Position numbers and translations under genes: made by a program. From Camellia lanceoleosa (lineage: Eukaryota; Streptophyta; Magnoliopsida; Ericales; Theaceae), in contig JANUSC010000391.1 of NCBI GenBank assembly GCA_025200525.1, positions 124,001 through 188,000 on the forward strand: 64,000 bases of DNA, in the 5' to 3' direction. This document shows, one piece after another, positions 11,710 to 23,432 of this stretch. The stretch's first letter is position 1, and each line of letters begins with the position of its first letter. The notes beneath the pieces are model-generated. The model did no database searches, was not told the DNA's origin, and saw nothing but the letters and a program-made list of their open reading frames with translations.

Positions 11710-12497
11710 ATTTATACAAAAAGCTCAACATCTATGTTAAAGCATATAAAAATGAGTAGGAATCCCTACCACAAATTCGGAGCTCAAAGGGAGAAGATGA
11801 GGAATTTCGAGATGCTCCAAACTAAGATATTTTCGGATCAAAATGAAGAGCGAGATCAACTCCACACTTTTTACAAAGGCCAAAGGTTAGGAGATCACTC
11901 CTACTAGATCAAACCCTAGAGAGAAAGTTGAGTTCTAGAGTGAGGTGCTCTCCAATGGAGGTTTTGAAAAAGTAAGAGAGACAAAGGAAATCAAAAAGTG
12001 ATCCAAAAAGTGAAATCTTGGATTGATATAAAAGTCGCCCCGCTCGAGCGCGGAAACCCCCGCTCGAGCGTCGATTGCACACTTCCAGAAGTTTTGCAGA
12101 CCATGGTCCCCACTCAAGCGTCAAACTCCCCGCTCTAGCGGAGGAACAAAATCAAAGGGTCATGCTCGAGCCTCAAAACTCCTGCTCGAGCATCTGAAGA
12201 CCTGCAGAGAAAATACTGGGAGATGGAAAATCACGCTCGAGCGTCAAAACTCCCGCTCGAGCAGAGAAGCAACAACAAAGGGCCCGCTCGAGCGTCAAAA
12301 TTCCCGCTCGAGCGTGAAGGCCCAATTCTTGGCATCAACTCTAGGTTTCAAAACACAACCAACCTGTTCTAAACCTGCCCAACACAACCCAAGACTCAAA
12401 TACAAAGAGTAAAGGATGGAAATGAGAATGAGACAACAACACATCCACGGAACCGAGTCCGGAATACAATAAATAAAGAGAGGAAGAACCAGGATCG
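11710..12497. other. Unassigned repeat segment with CGCTCGAGCG palindromes
   Basis: This lies between the end of similarity to E (11709) and the start of similarity to F's LTR (about 12498). I cannot assign it to an element. Its main content is a cluster of about ten exact or degenerate CGCTCGAGCG palindromes (12038-12315), often paired as GCTCGAGCGTCAAAA followed by CCCGCTCGAGCG. It may be the end of H or a piece of another element. No coding signal is seen. Confidence 0.5.
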
Positions 12498-13946
12498 CTA
12501 TAAAAATGAAATATGAGAAGTCTAATTTTATACTCAATTTTTAGATTATGGATTTGATTTATAAATTTCAATGTGGAATTATTGTGGGAAAATGTGACAA
12601 ATCTGTGCTACATAATGTCTCGTAATTTTACAGAATTATTTATAACTTATTTTGGGAAGCTTTTTGAAAAATGACCATAACATATTTGTTGAACATTCCA
12701 GAGAATTACATGAATTTTAAAATTGTGTAAACAATTTATTTCTAATTTTAACCACGAAGACTATGTTTTGAAAATTATGGGCAAAATATTAAAGAATGAA
12801 GATTACCAGTTCAATTATTTATTAGAACTAAAAATTAAGTGCTGTGCTAATTAATATATTTAATTAGATATTGTAAATTAGTAGTTTATGCATGTGTGTT
12901 GTTGTGATTTATTTTAATATTTAAAATTATTATTTCACAACATGACTTGATTTAACTATTCACAATAATTTGTAAACATTGATGCATTATTGTAGAACGT
13001 ATGTTTTAATATTTTTTGTTGAAAATTGTATTAAAATGGTATAATATTGATTATGATCTAATTTGTAATTATTAGTGATTATTATGAAAATTAATTAAAA
13101 TGATCAACGATCTGTACAAAATTAATGAATGACGGTTAATACCGGTTGTTCAGGGTGAGCCCTAGTTTTGAGAATTCTTACATAATTTGTGTTTCGAAAC
13201 CCTAAGATGGCACAAGACTTATTTGAACCTTTATCGGTATTTGATTTTGGAATAACAGTGGATGTGCAAGTGGCACATAGGGAGATTACGTACCCCTGGC
13301 AGACCATTCCCTTGTGGCAAACAATGGATGCCACTACTTGGGTATGTAACTTTGGACGTGAGCATCCCTGGTAGTTACAGTTGGCAACACTTGAATATTT
13401 TACTAAAGGGGGGTTTCAAATTAACCGTGGCCATGGCTTAGTGGTAAGTTAAATCTCTTTGGTGTGATTTCGAGTGTCACCTAATTTATTGAAATTGTTG
13501 AAATTATTTTAATGGTTATTATATGGTTATATCATATTTATAATCCTATTATTTTTCTCTGAAAAAAAAGGTAGGTTTGTTATGTTTTCTTACTATGTTA
13601 CAAAGCTCATGGCATATGTTTTGTTGCCCTAACATTTTATGCCAGGTTTTGGCGAGGAAATAACTGAAGCTAAAAATGGAGTTGACACTAACATTGAGCC
13701 TTGGTTGACTTGAAGCCACGACTAGAGCCGACTAAATTTTATTATCTTATGTATTAGCTATTAGCTATTAAGGACTTTACAATTTTGTTTGATGTTGTAT
13801 TTGGATAATTTTAAGTTTTTATTTAATGTTGTTTGAACATTTGGTTATGTCTGAGTTGGAATTTCTGTTAAGATGTCAATTTTTATTTTATTAAGCCATT
13901 TTGTTTATTTAATTTCCCTTGATGTTCCAAAAGTTTGGGCGTTACA
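12498..13946 (+). repeat. Element F 5' LTR, right part
   Basis: Collinear with about 60170-61677, for example the shared AACCCTAAGATGGCACAA block (13198 and 60904) and the GTTCAGGGT block. It ends GGGCGTTACA before a primer site. The first half corresponding to 58386-60170 is absent, consistent with H being inserted in this LTR and the rest lying outside the window. Divergence from the 3' LTR is visible by eye throughout, so F is old. Confidence 0.85.
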
Positions 13947-13949
13947 ATT

Positions 13950-13961
13950 TGATATCAGAGC
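13950..13961 (+). promoter_or_regulatory. Element F primer binding site
   Basis: TGATATCAGAGC, one base from the consensus TGGTATCAGAGC for initiator tRNA-Met, three bases after the LTR end at 13946. Confidence 0.8.
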
Positions 13962-15180
13962 TTCTATTGAGAATTCCTTGAGACCTTGGGAATCCTTAGA
14001 GCTTACATTTTTTTGTATGAATTACTTGTGGTTATATCTAGTGTTTTTCTTCCTACCATATGAAGCAAATCCTTTCAATTTGAAGGACGACATACCTACT
14101 AGAAGAAAATGGATAATTGGATGAAGAACTTGGCTCCGACCCAAGGAAGAGCTTTAGGTTTGAATAGGAATGGTGTGAAGATATATAATCTCAATTGAAG
14201 CATAGAGTCACGAATTCAAGAAATAGGTTTATATGACTTATATTTTTCTTACAAGCCTCGTGCTAATCATGATAACTATCTTAACTTAATCCTTAGTTGT
14301 ATGCTTGATTTGAAGTCATATCTTCAAATGTAAAATCATCACTACCCTGTCATAATTGAACGAATCCAATTTGGCAAAAGAAGATCAATTGGCAACCTTT
14401 GAGTCTCGATTATTGTATCTAGTATAAGGTTTTTCTTGGAAACCAGTTGCTTTCTTTCAATCTTTACTAAGTGACGAATATTGGATGTTTAGTTTGAAAT
14501 GTGAATGACCAACGCAGTTTCAAGTCAAATAACTAGTTTGGTCACTACTTTCATAACTTTGACTACACTGAAGTCTAAAACCATTATGTCATTCATTCTA
14601 TTGTACATTTTATTCAAATTCCATTTGAATCCTTGTGTTAATTGATACTATTGTTATTGCTACATAGTATTATTTTATTCTGCCACTTCATATTCTTTCA
14701 TCTCTACTACATGTGCACCAACCTTAGGTTTAAAGTTAGAGTAATTCAAAATAGTCATGAGTGTAGGAATACCATTAGGTAGTTCGATTTGAGTAGATTT
14801 TGTGTTTAAGTTATGTGATTTGAAAGTTTTTGACTTGCAACCTAAAAGTTATTGAAATGTCATACTTTGACGTAATCCTAATAAACAAATAAATTAGTTG
14901 TCAGTCCATCGAGTGATTATCAAATGTTATTGTAAGGCAGTGACATCAAACTCTTCTAATGGTAAGCTTTTCTAATTTAAGGGGGATAGACAAGATATTT
15001 TGTTCTCGACGTGTCATGAATAAGGGAGGAACAACTAGTTAGATGGTTGGTCAATTTAATCTGGGAGGATGAAGATCGAAAGGATTTGGGACTCCCTCTC
15101 ATGATGTGCGAATATGCAGACGTTTCTGCTAAGTAACTACCAAAATTACCTTCAAAGTGTGAGCTAGCTTTTATGACCGA
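13962..15180 (+). pseudogene. Element F gag/protease region, heavily decayed
   Basis: By position this should hold gag and protease, but stops in all frames prevent domain recognition. From about 15225 a phrase typical of the region just before reverse transcriptase appears (KMQFQELLDKKFIRPSMSPS with one shift), so coding similarity only becomes clear at the right edge. Confidence 0.45.
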
Positions 15181-15845
15181 ACTGAAACCTGGGACGTCAT
15201 CAATATCCATGGCACCATATCATGTGGCGCTAGCAAAACTTTGAGAATTGAAGATGCAATTCCAAGAATTATTGGATAAAAAGTTCATCAGACCTAGTAT
15301 GTCTCCATCGGGACACAATTGACAAGACAATTGAGTCACTACTGAGAATAGATGACTTATTTGATGAGTTGAAAGATTCAAAATGTTTATGCAAATCGAT
15401 ATCAAGTCTTAATACAACCAACCACATGTCAAAGAAAAAAGAAACATATCAAAAACTACGTTTTGAACCTATTATGACCATTATGAGTTCGTGGTAATAC
15501 CCCGTTTGACAAATACATTAGGTGTATTCATGAGCTTAATGAACAAAATATTCACGCCTTACTTAGCTCAATATGTAGTAGTGTTCATCAATGACTTTTT
15601 TGTGTACTCACGATCAGAGGAAGATCAGGAGCAATATTGGAGTTGTTTTGCAAGTTCCAAAATAGAATGAGTTGTATGCCAACTAGTAAATGCAAATTTT
15701 GGTTTAAGAAGTAAAGTTCTTAGGTCATATTGTGTTTGAATCAGGAATATGAGTGGACCCTCCGAAAGTAGAAGCAGTAATGGAATGGATACAACCTAAG
15801 AATACATTTGAGATCCGTAGTTTCTTGGCATTTATGGGTTATTAT
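15181..15845 (+). pseudogene. Element F reverse transcriptase, first part (broken)
   Basis: Short in-frame pieces separated by stops and shifts spell a Ty3/gypsy reverse transcriptase: the QELLDKKFIRPSMSPS entry, an IDDLFDELKDS piece (about 15342), and at 15584-15595 the catalytic FxDD box. The box reads FIND here, so the first of the two metal-binding aspartates is lost. Then VDPPKVEAVMEWIQPKNTFE (15750-15812) and IRSFLAFMGYY match the connection toward RNase H. The frame is cut at 15845 by solo LTR G and continues at 19113. Confidence 0.85.
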
Positions 15846-18800
15846 TGTAGACACCCAATTTTTGACCACCCACAAAGCTCGAGCGCTTTGCCCGGTACGC
15901 TCGATGATGAAAGTGGTGTTGTGCATATTTTGAGGTCTCAATGAAGGGGCCATGTTTAAACTTGAAAACAATCCCAAACCTTCGATATTCCCATTGATTA
16001 TACCCCATATATTCATTTTTACACATTGTGCCACCCTGTGCTGAGTCTGAAGTAGAAAAATAGGGGATAACATTGAGGCTCGGTCGTGCCTCATTGAGGA
16101 CCGGCCGTGCCTTAGTAGTGAGATACACTGTTCTGGGTGGGAGCCTACCAGCTGTCCATTTTTGAAGATATTTATGACCCCTCTTGCTCAAATTCTATAA
16201 AAACGAAGTTGTATCTCTGTTTTGAGGGTTGAAGAATTTCTATAAAGCCTATACACCTTCTTGAGAGCTCCTTCTTCTTTTGCAAGCAACCTTTGAGCAA
16301 GCTTACCACCTTGAACCTATATCCATACACCATATAAACCTTCACACGTTAGCCTAGGAACCTTGGTTGAGCCTTGAACATCACAATTCAAGCTTGAGAG
16401 TGTGTTTGGACTTAGTTTGATTCACAAACACAAAGCTATCTTTATCAAGAGGTATAAGCTTGATATTTTCTCTCTTGCTTTCACTTCTATCATTTACTAT
16501 CAAGTTCTTGTATTTTTTGTGTTGTTTTGATCTCCCTTCAAGTGTTTAAGTTTGGGTTTGGAGAGCTACCAAAGGGTAAAGAGAGTTAACACTCTTTCTT
16601 ACACCTTCACCTATAGCTCAAACCCTTGCTCTTATACTTTTTTTCTTTTCTTTCTAAATTGATTTTAGAGTTAAAAAGAGGCTAAAAATCATGTTTTGAG
16701 GTTTCAAAAGTGGAGGGGTTAGTCACCCCTCCTTGTTCATGCTTACTAGCCTTGTTTTCCTTCTTTGTTGTTTAGCTTTTTAGGTTCTTTCCATGCACTT
16801 TGAGAAACTATTTTTCATCTATTAAGGGCTGTTTTAGGGCTATCCTAGGTTGTTTAATTAATTCATGCTTTGATTAGTTTGGTTGTTGTCTCATAAGTTT
16901 GCATACATAGCTTGTTGAATATTGTCCTTAGCTTTTCTTTAACTAATTTCCATGTTTAAGAACCTCATTTTAATAATCAACTTACCATTCATTTCTTTCA
17001 TTTGAGAGTTATTTCAATTGGTTGACGGTTATTCAAAACATGAACTAGAAATCTATGCTAAATGGCTTAATCTCTACCGAGGTTCATTGTCAACGGCGTA
17101 GTCTCTTTTCCATATTGAGAATCACTTTCCGTTTGACATACTTCTCACTTAGTGGACGTAATCTTTAGTGGATGTAACAATCATCTTGGACTTAGTGGAT
17201 TAAAGGATGGCAAAGACTAATGAATTTGGCTTAAAATGAACTAACCCATATAAAGAAAATGAGTATATTAATTGGGTTCAGCCGGACGTTATGTCGAGTC
17301 TATCATGTCAAGGGTCGTCATATGTTAATCCATGATGTTTTGATGAACCTTGAAGTGTCTCTACCTCCCTCTTTGAGTTCACTCTATGATAGGAGGGAGG
17401 GGTGGTTGTTGTTCATTGCATTTATTGATCTTTGTTCAAATTGTATCCGAAATCATCAAGTAATCAACTTGCTCATTGATGGTTTTGGAAAAAATTCCAA
17501 CCTTCTCTTGAGGCTTTCCCATGACAGAGAAGTGTAAGGGGGACAAACAAAGTTCAGAATAACTCTGTCTGCACTGTTTTCACTTCAGAGCACAAAATAG
17601 GATTTTGCATAAAATTAAGGCACGACCGACCTTATTTAGGCCCGGTCGGGCCTCATTGTGGCACGGTCAGCCATCAATGTTTGGTCAGCAGTATGTTTTG
17701 CAGACAACAAAGGCCAATGGCTGAAGGTGAAATAGAGTAGGCCTAGGCAGATAGAGCTGTTCTTGGACACTATTCAAGAAACCCTTGTGCATCCTTGCTT
17801 ACATCAATGTTATAGATTAACACTCCAAGTATTGTTGCAATTGTTATTATTATCATTGTTGTAATTAGTCTTGTTAATTATTAGTGTTGTAATTATTATT
17901 ATTGTTTATTTGTAATTGTTATAGCTAGTTAGCTTAAATAGCTAGTTTATTTCTCATTATCCTTGTTGTAATAAAGTAGCTAGTTGGTTAATTCTTTAAT
18001 TTATTCATTTAGATTTGTAATAATTAGTTTAATTCGAACTTTCAGACTGTGATCCGCATCGTCTTGTACGAGGGCCAACATGTAATAAGTTGTATGTCTT
18101 CCAACCCCACATCTTTCTCTCTTTTACTTACTTGCTTACGATGGTTAGTTTAGAACATCATTTTTTAAACTTAGCATTCTTATGCTTTGCATCCATTGTC
18201 TTGCATGCATCCAAGGTTCAGCTCATCATACTAACCCAATATCAATGTTCAAATTCATTGCTTGAATACGTGCTTTATCGTATGTCTTGAATGGAATCAT
18301 ATGCCATGCTCATAGCTCAGTCTATAAATTACATAATGTGTGCATTGCATTTAGTCATATTCCATTAATTAGGAGCATGCATATTTTTCTAATTATTTTT
18401 CTTTGTTTTGGCTCGGGGTACTAGGTGAGCAATTTTAAGTTTTAGCATCTCGCATTGAATGTTTGTGTTGCCATGCCAAGCATACTTCCATGAGGCTAAT
18501 TGCTTAAATGATATAGCTATTTGAATGCCTGTGGATGAAGGCTAGTTGCTTAAATTGAGATAGTTTGATTAATGTCCATTTTTTTAAAGCCCACTTTTTC
18601 AAGTGGCATATTCACAAACTCTTTTCAAGATAAAAACATGAAATCAAATATTTCAATTCTTGCAAATTAGTTTATACTTGTGTGCGTCACATAGTAAAAA
18701 TAACTAATAAAACCAGAATAAGAGCGTATAACATAAATAAAAATTACATCATGATTAGTAGATGCCGATCTTTGATCAGGCGAGTGGGGTGCTCAATTCA

Positions 18801-19112
18801 TGACATTCCCTTCTCATACCTAAGTTCTCACGCCGAGACAATCTTGGTGGTAACAGACACGTGGCCTTTGGCATGAGTCATGGGTTTCCTAATTTTTTCA
18901 AAAATATTTAGGTGGCGACTCTATATCTGGCCAAGCATTACATTTTTGGCATTTTGATTCAAATATTGATTTTTCAAAAGAATTGTCGGATTTGGACTCT
19001 TTTGTGTTTTCACTGTTTCACATTGCACTTTATGAAATCAGATTCAGAACTACGGGAGTCCGAACTGTAGAGCTAGTCATCTTCCAAAAGGAGCACGAAA
19101 AGTCGAGCTACA
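15846..19112 (+). mobile_element. Element G: solo LTR, Tat/Ogre-like
   Basis: 3267 bp from TGTAGACACCC to GAGCTACA with a perfect duplication ATTAT (15841-15845 and 19113-19117). Removing it rejoins the broken reverse transcriptase reading. TGTAGACACCC is also how the LTRs of D and E begin. An AGGTGGCGACTCT word (18910-18922) recurs in those LTRs. No internal region or second LTR is present, so it arose by recombination between two LTRs. A TATA box is at 16196. Confidence 0.9.
16196..16203 (+). promoter_or_regulatory. TATA box of LTR G
   Basis: TATAAAAA, 350 bp from the LTR start, in the place expected for the LTR promoter and U3/R boundary. Confidence 0.6.
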
Positions 19113-19680
19113 ATTATAAAAGGTTCATACAAGACTTTTTCAAATTAGCCAAGCCAATGACTTGTCTGGCATATAAATGAGTAATGTTTAAATGGGACCA
19201 AACTTGTGAGCAATCGTTTCAATAACTCAAGAAAAGAATAACAAGTGCTCCTATACTAATTATAGCTGAACTTGACATTGGGTACTCATTTTATTGCGAT
19301 GCTTCTAAAGAGGGATTAGGAAGCGTATTAATGCAAAATGGAAAGGTAGCTAGTGGCCTAAGGGTCAAGGTAATTGAAGAATCATGAGAAGGAGAAAAAA
19401 AAAAACGCACCCACAAATTAGAGTTAGCGACTATGGTCTATGCGTTTAAGACATGGCGACACTACCTTTATGGCAAAAAGTTTGAAATCTTTACCGACCA
19501 TAAAAACTTGAAGTATTTGTTCACACAAAGGGATATGAACATGAGGCAGAGACGTTGTATGGAATATCTTGAAGACTAGAAATTCACTTTATCTTACCGT
19601 CTCGGGAAGGTTAACGTTGTAGTTCACATATTAAGTCGAAAGATAAGAGAAATCAAAGCCAACATAGCAATTAAAGAATG
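19113..19680 (+). pseudogene. Element F reverse transcriptase end and RNase H (broken)
   Basis: Continues from 15845. It opens with YKRFIQDFFKLAKPMTCL. The RNase H part has the YCDASKEGLGSVLMQNGK box (about 19292-19345) with its first aspartate, then [20 protein letters not shown] and [20 protein letters not shown], then LGKVNVV. These are standard Ty3/gypsy RNase H blocks. In-frame stops are present (for example at about 19177 and 19578), so it is inactive. Confidence 0.88.
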
Positions 19681-19689
19681 GGAAATGGT

Positions 19690-21000
19690 GAGTACAATGA
19701 ATGAGTTTAGGTTATAACTACGAAGTCAAAATGGAAAGGCTAGTTTGTTGGCAATAGTCGCAATTCCTAACTTCATACCAAAGTGCTAGAACCCAAAGAT
19801 TTGATCAAAAGACGGACTTCATTAAGGCATGATAAGTGTCAGGAGAACCCTCACTTGACTGGGCCCTTGATCAAGATGGTAGTTTGAGGTATCTGGGTCA
19901 AATTTTTGTGCCAAACATCTAACAATTGAGAGAAGAAATACTTTAAGAGTTTCACCATTCGGTTTTTGTGGTTCATCCCGGGAGAAACAAGATGTACGAA
20001 GATCTCAAACGGCAATAGTAGTGGAGTGGAATGAAGAGACCTTGTTCAATTCGTATCTAAGTGCCTAATATGTCAACAAGTGAAAGTAGAATATCAGAAG
20101 TCGGTAGGGAAACTCCAACCTTTGCCAATACCTTAATGGAAATGGGAACACGTAACGATAGATTTTGTAACAGGATTGCCTTGGTCGCCGCAAGGGCATA
20201 ATGCCATTTGGGTTGTGGTTGATCAGTTAGCCAAAATAGTACATTTTCTACCAATATGACTGACAGATACACTTCAATCACTGAGTTGATTATTTATTTG
20301 AACAATCATTAGATTGCATAGAGTACTAGTATCAATAGTGTCAGACTATGACCCTCACTTTACGTCGCAATTTTGGCAAAGTTTACAAAAGGCTATGGGT
20401 ATAGAATTGTGTTTTAGTTCAACTTTTCACCCTCAAAACTAATGGTCAATCAGAAAGAACAATTCAGACTTTGGAAGACATACTTTGACTTTCTGTGATG
20501 AATTCAAGGGTAATTGAGAGAAACATTTACTAATTTTCAAATTTACTTGCAACAATAGTTTTCAAGCAAGTATGGGGTATAATACCTTATGAAACATTGT
20601 ACAAATGACTATGACAATCACTGATCTATTGGATAGAAGTAGGACAAGCTACCCTGTTGGGACTTGATCGAGTTAGAAAAACTACATAGAAGGTGAAATT
20701 AAACAGATAAAGAATTGAAACCGCCCAAAATAGGCAGAAAAAGTTATGTGAATTAGAGGAGATGACCTTTGACATTTAAAGTTGGATATCATGTGTTCTT
20801 GAAGATCTAACTTCGTTGAGAAATTGTTTGTTTTGGAAAGAATGGAAAGATATCACCTCGCTTTGTTGGACCTTTCAAAATTTTGGGTAAAGTAGGAGAA
20901 GTGGCGTATCGTTTAGCTCAACCACCTCAACTGGTTGGCATACATATCATGTCATTAATTGGGAATAAAATTAATCTTGATAAAAATGTGGCGTTCAAGA
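19690..21000 (+). pseudogene. Element F integrase (broken)
   Basis: The zinc domain is visible as a histidine pair (19952) followed by CLICQQVK (20050-20082), the H2C2 pattern. The catalytic core shows [20 protein letters not shown] (D at about 20158), VSDYDPHFTSQFWQ (second D at about 20340) and a QSERTIQ-like block with the glutamate near 20450. The C-terminal phrase VGEVAYRLAQPPQL (about 20898) is typical of Tekay/Del elements. No chromodomain is recognisable. Stops and shifts occur throughout. Confidence 0.88.
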
Positions 21001-21166
21001 AAAAGCTTGTCAAAATTTAGATCGCCACCAAAAAAAAAAAAAAAAAAAAAAAAGAAGAAGAAGAAGAACTACGAAGTAAAACCATAGCATTGGTTTGATT
21101 TCTCTAGCAATATCATGGGATGGAGGAGTCGACATGGGAATAAGAAAATATGATACATGTTAACTA
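21001..21166 (+). other. Element F tail before D, with poly-A/GAA run
   Basis: After the integrase end comes a run of A residues followed by GAAGAAGAAGAAGAA (about 21029-21068), then non-coding sequence up to the TSD of D. It continues after D at 58312. Confidence 0.6.
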
Positions 21167-21171
21167 CCTAC

Positions 21172-23409
21172 TGTAGACACCCCATTTTGACCAGCCCTAA
21201 GGTTTGGGCACTTTCTTCTGATTACCTGAAGATGAAGATCAAAATGTGTTTCTTGTAAAATCCTCGGTAAAAAAGATGGAATTTGAGCTTTACCCTCTAC
21301 CCTATGCCTATTTTGACCAAGTGTTTAAGTCCCATCGGGCATCGGAGCAAAACAACCAACTTCTTCTTTGCCCAATCGACCACTTGGTCGTTCGGCTGAT
21401 CGACCGGTCAGTCGATCGTCCCAAAACAGTGCAATCCACATTTTGTTGTTCAGTTTGTGTGGGCATTCCATTATTCGATTTTCGGATATATTCATACAGC
21501 AAATGCATACACACTCAGGCTCCATTGCCAAAACAACTTGACCCTGCAAAAAAGAGAGGTAAGGCAAAGGGAGTGCTTGATCCATTAATGACATGAATGC
21601 TCCACTTTCTATTCCACCTTTGATTGCCTCCACTGATATAATCCACTTGCAGTGCCTATATAAGGAGGTCTAAAATGTTGATGGAGAGGATTGATTTTTG
21701 ATGAAGAAGGACTAGATTGATAGGGAGAGTTGAAGCCTTGATCAAGAAAGGTGTCAAAGTTGAGCTATAAATTTCATTCACAGTTATATCATACTTATAC
21801 ACTGTTATTTGATCCCAAAAATTCCATTAAAGTCAACTTGTGCAACTTTGATCAAGGAGAGTTCAATTTTTATCGAAAGTGAGAAAACTAAAGTGAATTG
21901 TGAAATCTAGGTCTTCATTAACCCCCTATACACACTGTTAACCAACCCAAAATTGTTATTCTAGCTAAAATTCCAAATTTTTGAACGGAGGATTGAGAAC
22001 ATAATTCAAAACCTTGACAATGATTAAAAGGAAATTTGAAATCAAGAAGTTCATTCTTTCTTTGGAAGGTGAATTTTCAGTATCTTTCATTTTCTATTTC
22101 CTATTTATTTTCTTACTTGAATTTCATATTAGTTTTGTTGTAATCTAACCGAAAGTGGTTAGTTGAGCGACCTACATACTCTTTGTTTGTTCTTCTCTCA
22201 GTGTTGCAACAAGATAGGTTTTGTTAGGCCTAGTCGGCCAGCTAGCCTATCTGGCCGGCCAGTTAACTTCTTTTGGACGGAACAAAGTAGTCTTCCGGTG
22301 TTGAGCATACTAATTACTAGTGGTCTACATGGTGCATGAAACGTCTATATTGTTTTCATTTGAGTGTTTTGTGAGGTTTTTATCTTTTGTTATAATATTT
22401 TCCTCCTCGCTCTCTCTCCCCCCTCCCGCTTCTCTATATCCCATTCTTTTACTTGCTTTCCCTTGTGCACAAGCATCATATTTTGTTTTTCATCAAATCC
22501 ATGCTTTGCATCCATGTTTCATGCATCTTAATTTGGCTAAATTTGTATTTATGGATTTAATCAATTCCTACGTGCTTATGTGTGCTACATCATGCTCTTG
22601 GGATGATTCACATGTCATATAGTAGAAGTCGAATCTTTAGTTACATCTCCTGAGTTAATTGCATTCGGATTTTGTATATAAGATCATGCTTGTTTTGCTA
22701 ACTTTGTTTTGTAGCTATTCATAGGACGTCGGTAAATGTATAAGTTCTTATGCTTTACCATCTGGCTTGTATGTGCTTTTCCTACTATGTTTCGCATCCT
22801 AGCATGAGGTTATTTGCTTACTTGATATAAGTGTATGAATGTCTGTGGATGAAGATTGTGTTGCTTAAATTGGAATGATGTTGATTTTTATGTTTGCAAA
22901 CTCAATTTCTTTGGGTTGTACATCTTCAAAACTCTTTCAAAATACTTGAAATCAAGTTGTTCCAAAATGAATGGTGTAGTCTACACTTGTTTGCTTCACA
23001 TAGTAAATTTTAGGATTTATTTGATAATCGGAATATGAATATATAAAGTTAATAAAACTCATATCATGGTTTAGTAGAGGCTAATCTTTGATCGGGTGAG
23101 CGGGGGTGCTCAATCAATGACCTTCTCATCTCATACCTAAGGTTCCAAGCCAAACATCCTTGGTTATAACGAACAATGGCCTTGCACGGGTCATGAGTTT
23201 CTTAATTTTCCCAAAATATTAGGTGGCGACTCTAAGATCTGGGGATGTAGTCCATTTCTAGCAATGGTTTTGCACTAAAATGGATTTTCTATTAGAGTTG
23301 TCAAATTTTGACTCTCATCTATGTGTCACATTGCAATTGTGAGACTAGATCAAAAAAGTCGAGGGTCCGAACTAGTCAACGCGCATGGGTACCCCCTAGG
23401 CATGTTGTA
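21172..23409 (+). repeat. Element D 5' LTR
   Basis: About 2.2 kb, ending CATGTTGTA (originally probably CATGTTACA). It is collinear with 30905-32245 plus 57344-58306. It contains a TATA box at 21657 and the word AGGTGGCGACTCT at 23222. ORFs within it are not conserved between the two LTRs. Confidence 0.9.
21657..21663 (+). promoter_or_regulatory. TATA box of D LTR
   Basis: TATATAAGG starting 485 bp into the LTR. The same word is at 31377 in the 3' LTR, so it has been kept in both. Confidence 0.65.
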
Positions 23410-23414
23410 GTTTT

Positions 23415-23432
23415 TGGCAACTCTGCCTGTGA
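23415..23432 (+). promoter_or_regulatory. Element D primer binding site
   Basis: TGGCAACTCTGCCTGTGA, a decayed form of the TGGCGACTCTGCTGGGGA seen intact in E (53589-53606). This type is usual for Tat/Ogre elements and is generally assigned to a tRNA-Arg; I could not check the tRNA match here. Confidence 0.7.

Noticed and set aside
21246..21633. ORFs of 102-116 codons in the D 5' LTR
   Set aside because: Not preserved in the 3' LTR at 30980-31370; they lie in the U3 region before the TATA box.
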